Assembly (NCBI GenBank): GCA_942491935.1
Contig: CALOCZ010000001.1
Location: 1-64,000 of the forward strand
DNA from: JAGTVG01 sp942491935
GTDB lineage: Bacteria; Bacteroidota; Bacteroidia; Cytophagales; Cyclobacteriaceae
DNA: 64,000 bases
Direction of reading: 5' to 3'
In this document: piece by piece, positions 63,848 through 64,000 of the stretch
How the letters are laid out: every line of letters begins with the position of its first letter
Numbering within the stretch: position 1 is the stretch's first letter
Position numbers and translations under genes: made by a program
The notes under the pieces: model-generated
What the model was told of the DNA's origin: nothing
The model's database searches: none
Seen by the model: the letters and a program-made list of their open reading frames with translations, nothing else

Positions 63848-63864
63848 TGCTCTGAACCAGCTGA

Positions 63865-63880
63865 TCCCGCCAATGCGGGA
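63865..63880. repeat. Palindromic repeat unit 2 (TCCCGC-CAAT-GCGGGA)
   Basis: Same arms as unit 1 with a different four-base loop. It sits as an insertion in the D-arm of the degenerate tRNA, followed by GAGCG that duplicates neighbouring sequence. Confidence 0.7.
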
Positions 63881-63906
63881 GAGCGCTAAGAGCCCGAAAC
63901 GGATTG

Positions 63907-63937
63907 CAAAAGTATATTATAATATGCTGCCTGCAAA
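63907..63937 (-). promoter_or_regulatory. Promoter of the tRNA-Val pair, perfect TTTG-N19-TAnnTTTG
   Basis: On the minus strand TTTG (63934-63937), exactly 19 bases, then TACTTTTG (63907-63914). Both elements match the Bacteroidota consensus without deviation, so transcription should start near 63900 and read first through the degenerate tRNA, then tRNA-Val, then the terminator. Confidence 0.85.
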
Positions 63938-64000
63938 GATTTTTAATTTTTTTTTATGTAAAAATATGTTGTTTATTAGTTTTGCATACTAGTATGGCCT

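Larger units (their letters stand above)
63809..63895 (-). pseudogene. Degenerate tRNA-Val carrying two GC-rich palindromes
   Basis: Reading minus strand from 63895: GGGCTCTTAGC, then an insert with the palindrome TCCCGCATTGGCGGGA, then ATCAGCTGGTTCAGAGCA (the D-arm of the neighbour tRNA), then TCCCGCTTTAGCGGGA exactly where the anticodon arm should be, then GGGTCACTG and a ruined T-arm. No anticodon loop remains, so the copy cannot function in translation. It lies 19 bases upstream of the intact tRNA in the same transcript. Confidence 0.85.

Noticed and set aside
1..64000. CRISPR array, prophage, transposase or toxin-antitoxin module
   Set aside because: I looked for regularly spaced repeats, integrase/transposase motifs and small paired genes and saw none; the only mobile-element hints are the mnmE and tRNA remnants and the palindromes.

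Overview
The window looks like chromosome from a Bacteroidota bacterium, probably an environmental, polysaccharide-degrading member of the Bacteroidales/Cytophagales type. The reasons are lipoprotein signal peptides with Bacteroidota-style lipoboxes, the TTTG-N19-TAnnTTTG promoter architecture (clearest at 63907-63937), a PorT-like beta-barrel protein, a one-protein hybrid sensor kinase with an AraC output domain, many Tat-type RRxFxK signals on oxidoreductases, and low G+C. It is a carbohydrate-catabolism region without any SusC/SusD pair.

Layout. 1-3.7 kb: end of a membrane protein, then two class-C beta-lactamase-fold lipoproteins bracketing a PorT-like barrel. 3.9-8.5 kb: a sugar operon (broken uroporphyrinogen-decarboxylase-type methyltransferase, ROK kinase, SIS isomerase, Na+/sugar symporter with a frameshift). 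8.6-14.5 kb: GH18 lipoprotein, GntR-slipin pair, DUF5060 glycosidase, SMP-30-like lipoprotein and a truncated Tat glycosidase. 14.6-17.9 kb: CutA-like protein, DUF3124 lipoprotein, CPA2 antiporter. 18.2-25.3 kb: a DoxX/TIM-barrel fusion, a broken monooxygenase-like gene, an NHL protein, a desaturase and a frameshifted D-apionolactonase-like gene. 25.7-29.2 kb: GT39 glycosyltransferase running into two divergent remnants of the 3' part of mnmE, which bracket an alpha/beta hydrolase. 29.4-38.8 kb: nucleoside hydrolase, PHP hydrolase, Gfo/Idh/MocA oxidoreductase, GNAT, GH43/32-like, GH3 and FG-GAP genes, several with indels. 38.9-44.9 kb (minus strand): a hexose-phosphate operon (cupin phosphoglucose isomerase, ROK kinase, mannose-6-phosphate isomerase, clan-A glycosidase) plus a second cupin isomerase. 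45-48.6 kb: remnant of a glycyl radical enzyme, a hypothetical helical protein, a second Gfo/Idh/MocA oxidoreductase and an M50-like membrane protein. 48.7-54.4 kb: GH106-like and GH3 enzymes. 54.5-60 kb: a hybrid kinase/AraC regulator and a large repeat lipoprotein, with two 21-bp-spaced direct repeats between them. 60.3-63.4 kb: sulfatase and di-haem peroxidase. The end holds tRNA-Val(UAC) with a degenerate sister copy.

How the genes work together (inference). Exported glycosidases, esterases and a sulfatase release sugars such as hexoses, rhamnose-type and apiose-type residues. A sodium symporter imports sugar, two ROK kinases phosphorylate it, and the cupin and type I isomerases move hexose phosphates toward fructose-6-phosphate. 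Tat-exported oxidoreductases may process modified sugars.

A striking feature is the uneven distribution of gene damage. At least eight genes between 3.9 and 38.9 kb carry frameshifts or in-frame stops, whereas all long genes from 38.9 to 63.4 kb are intact. Either part of this locus is decaying or the assembly has local errors; the sequence alone cannot decide.
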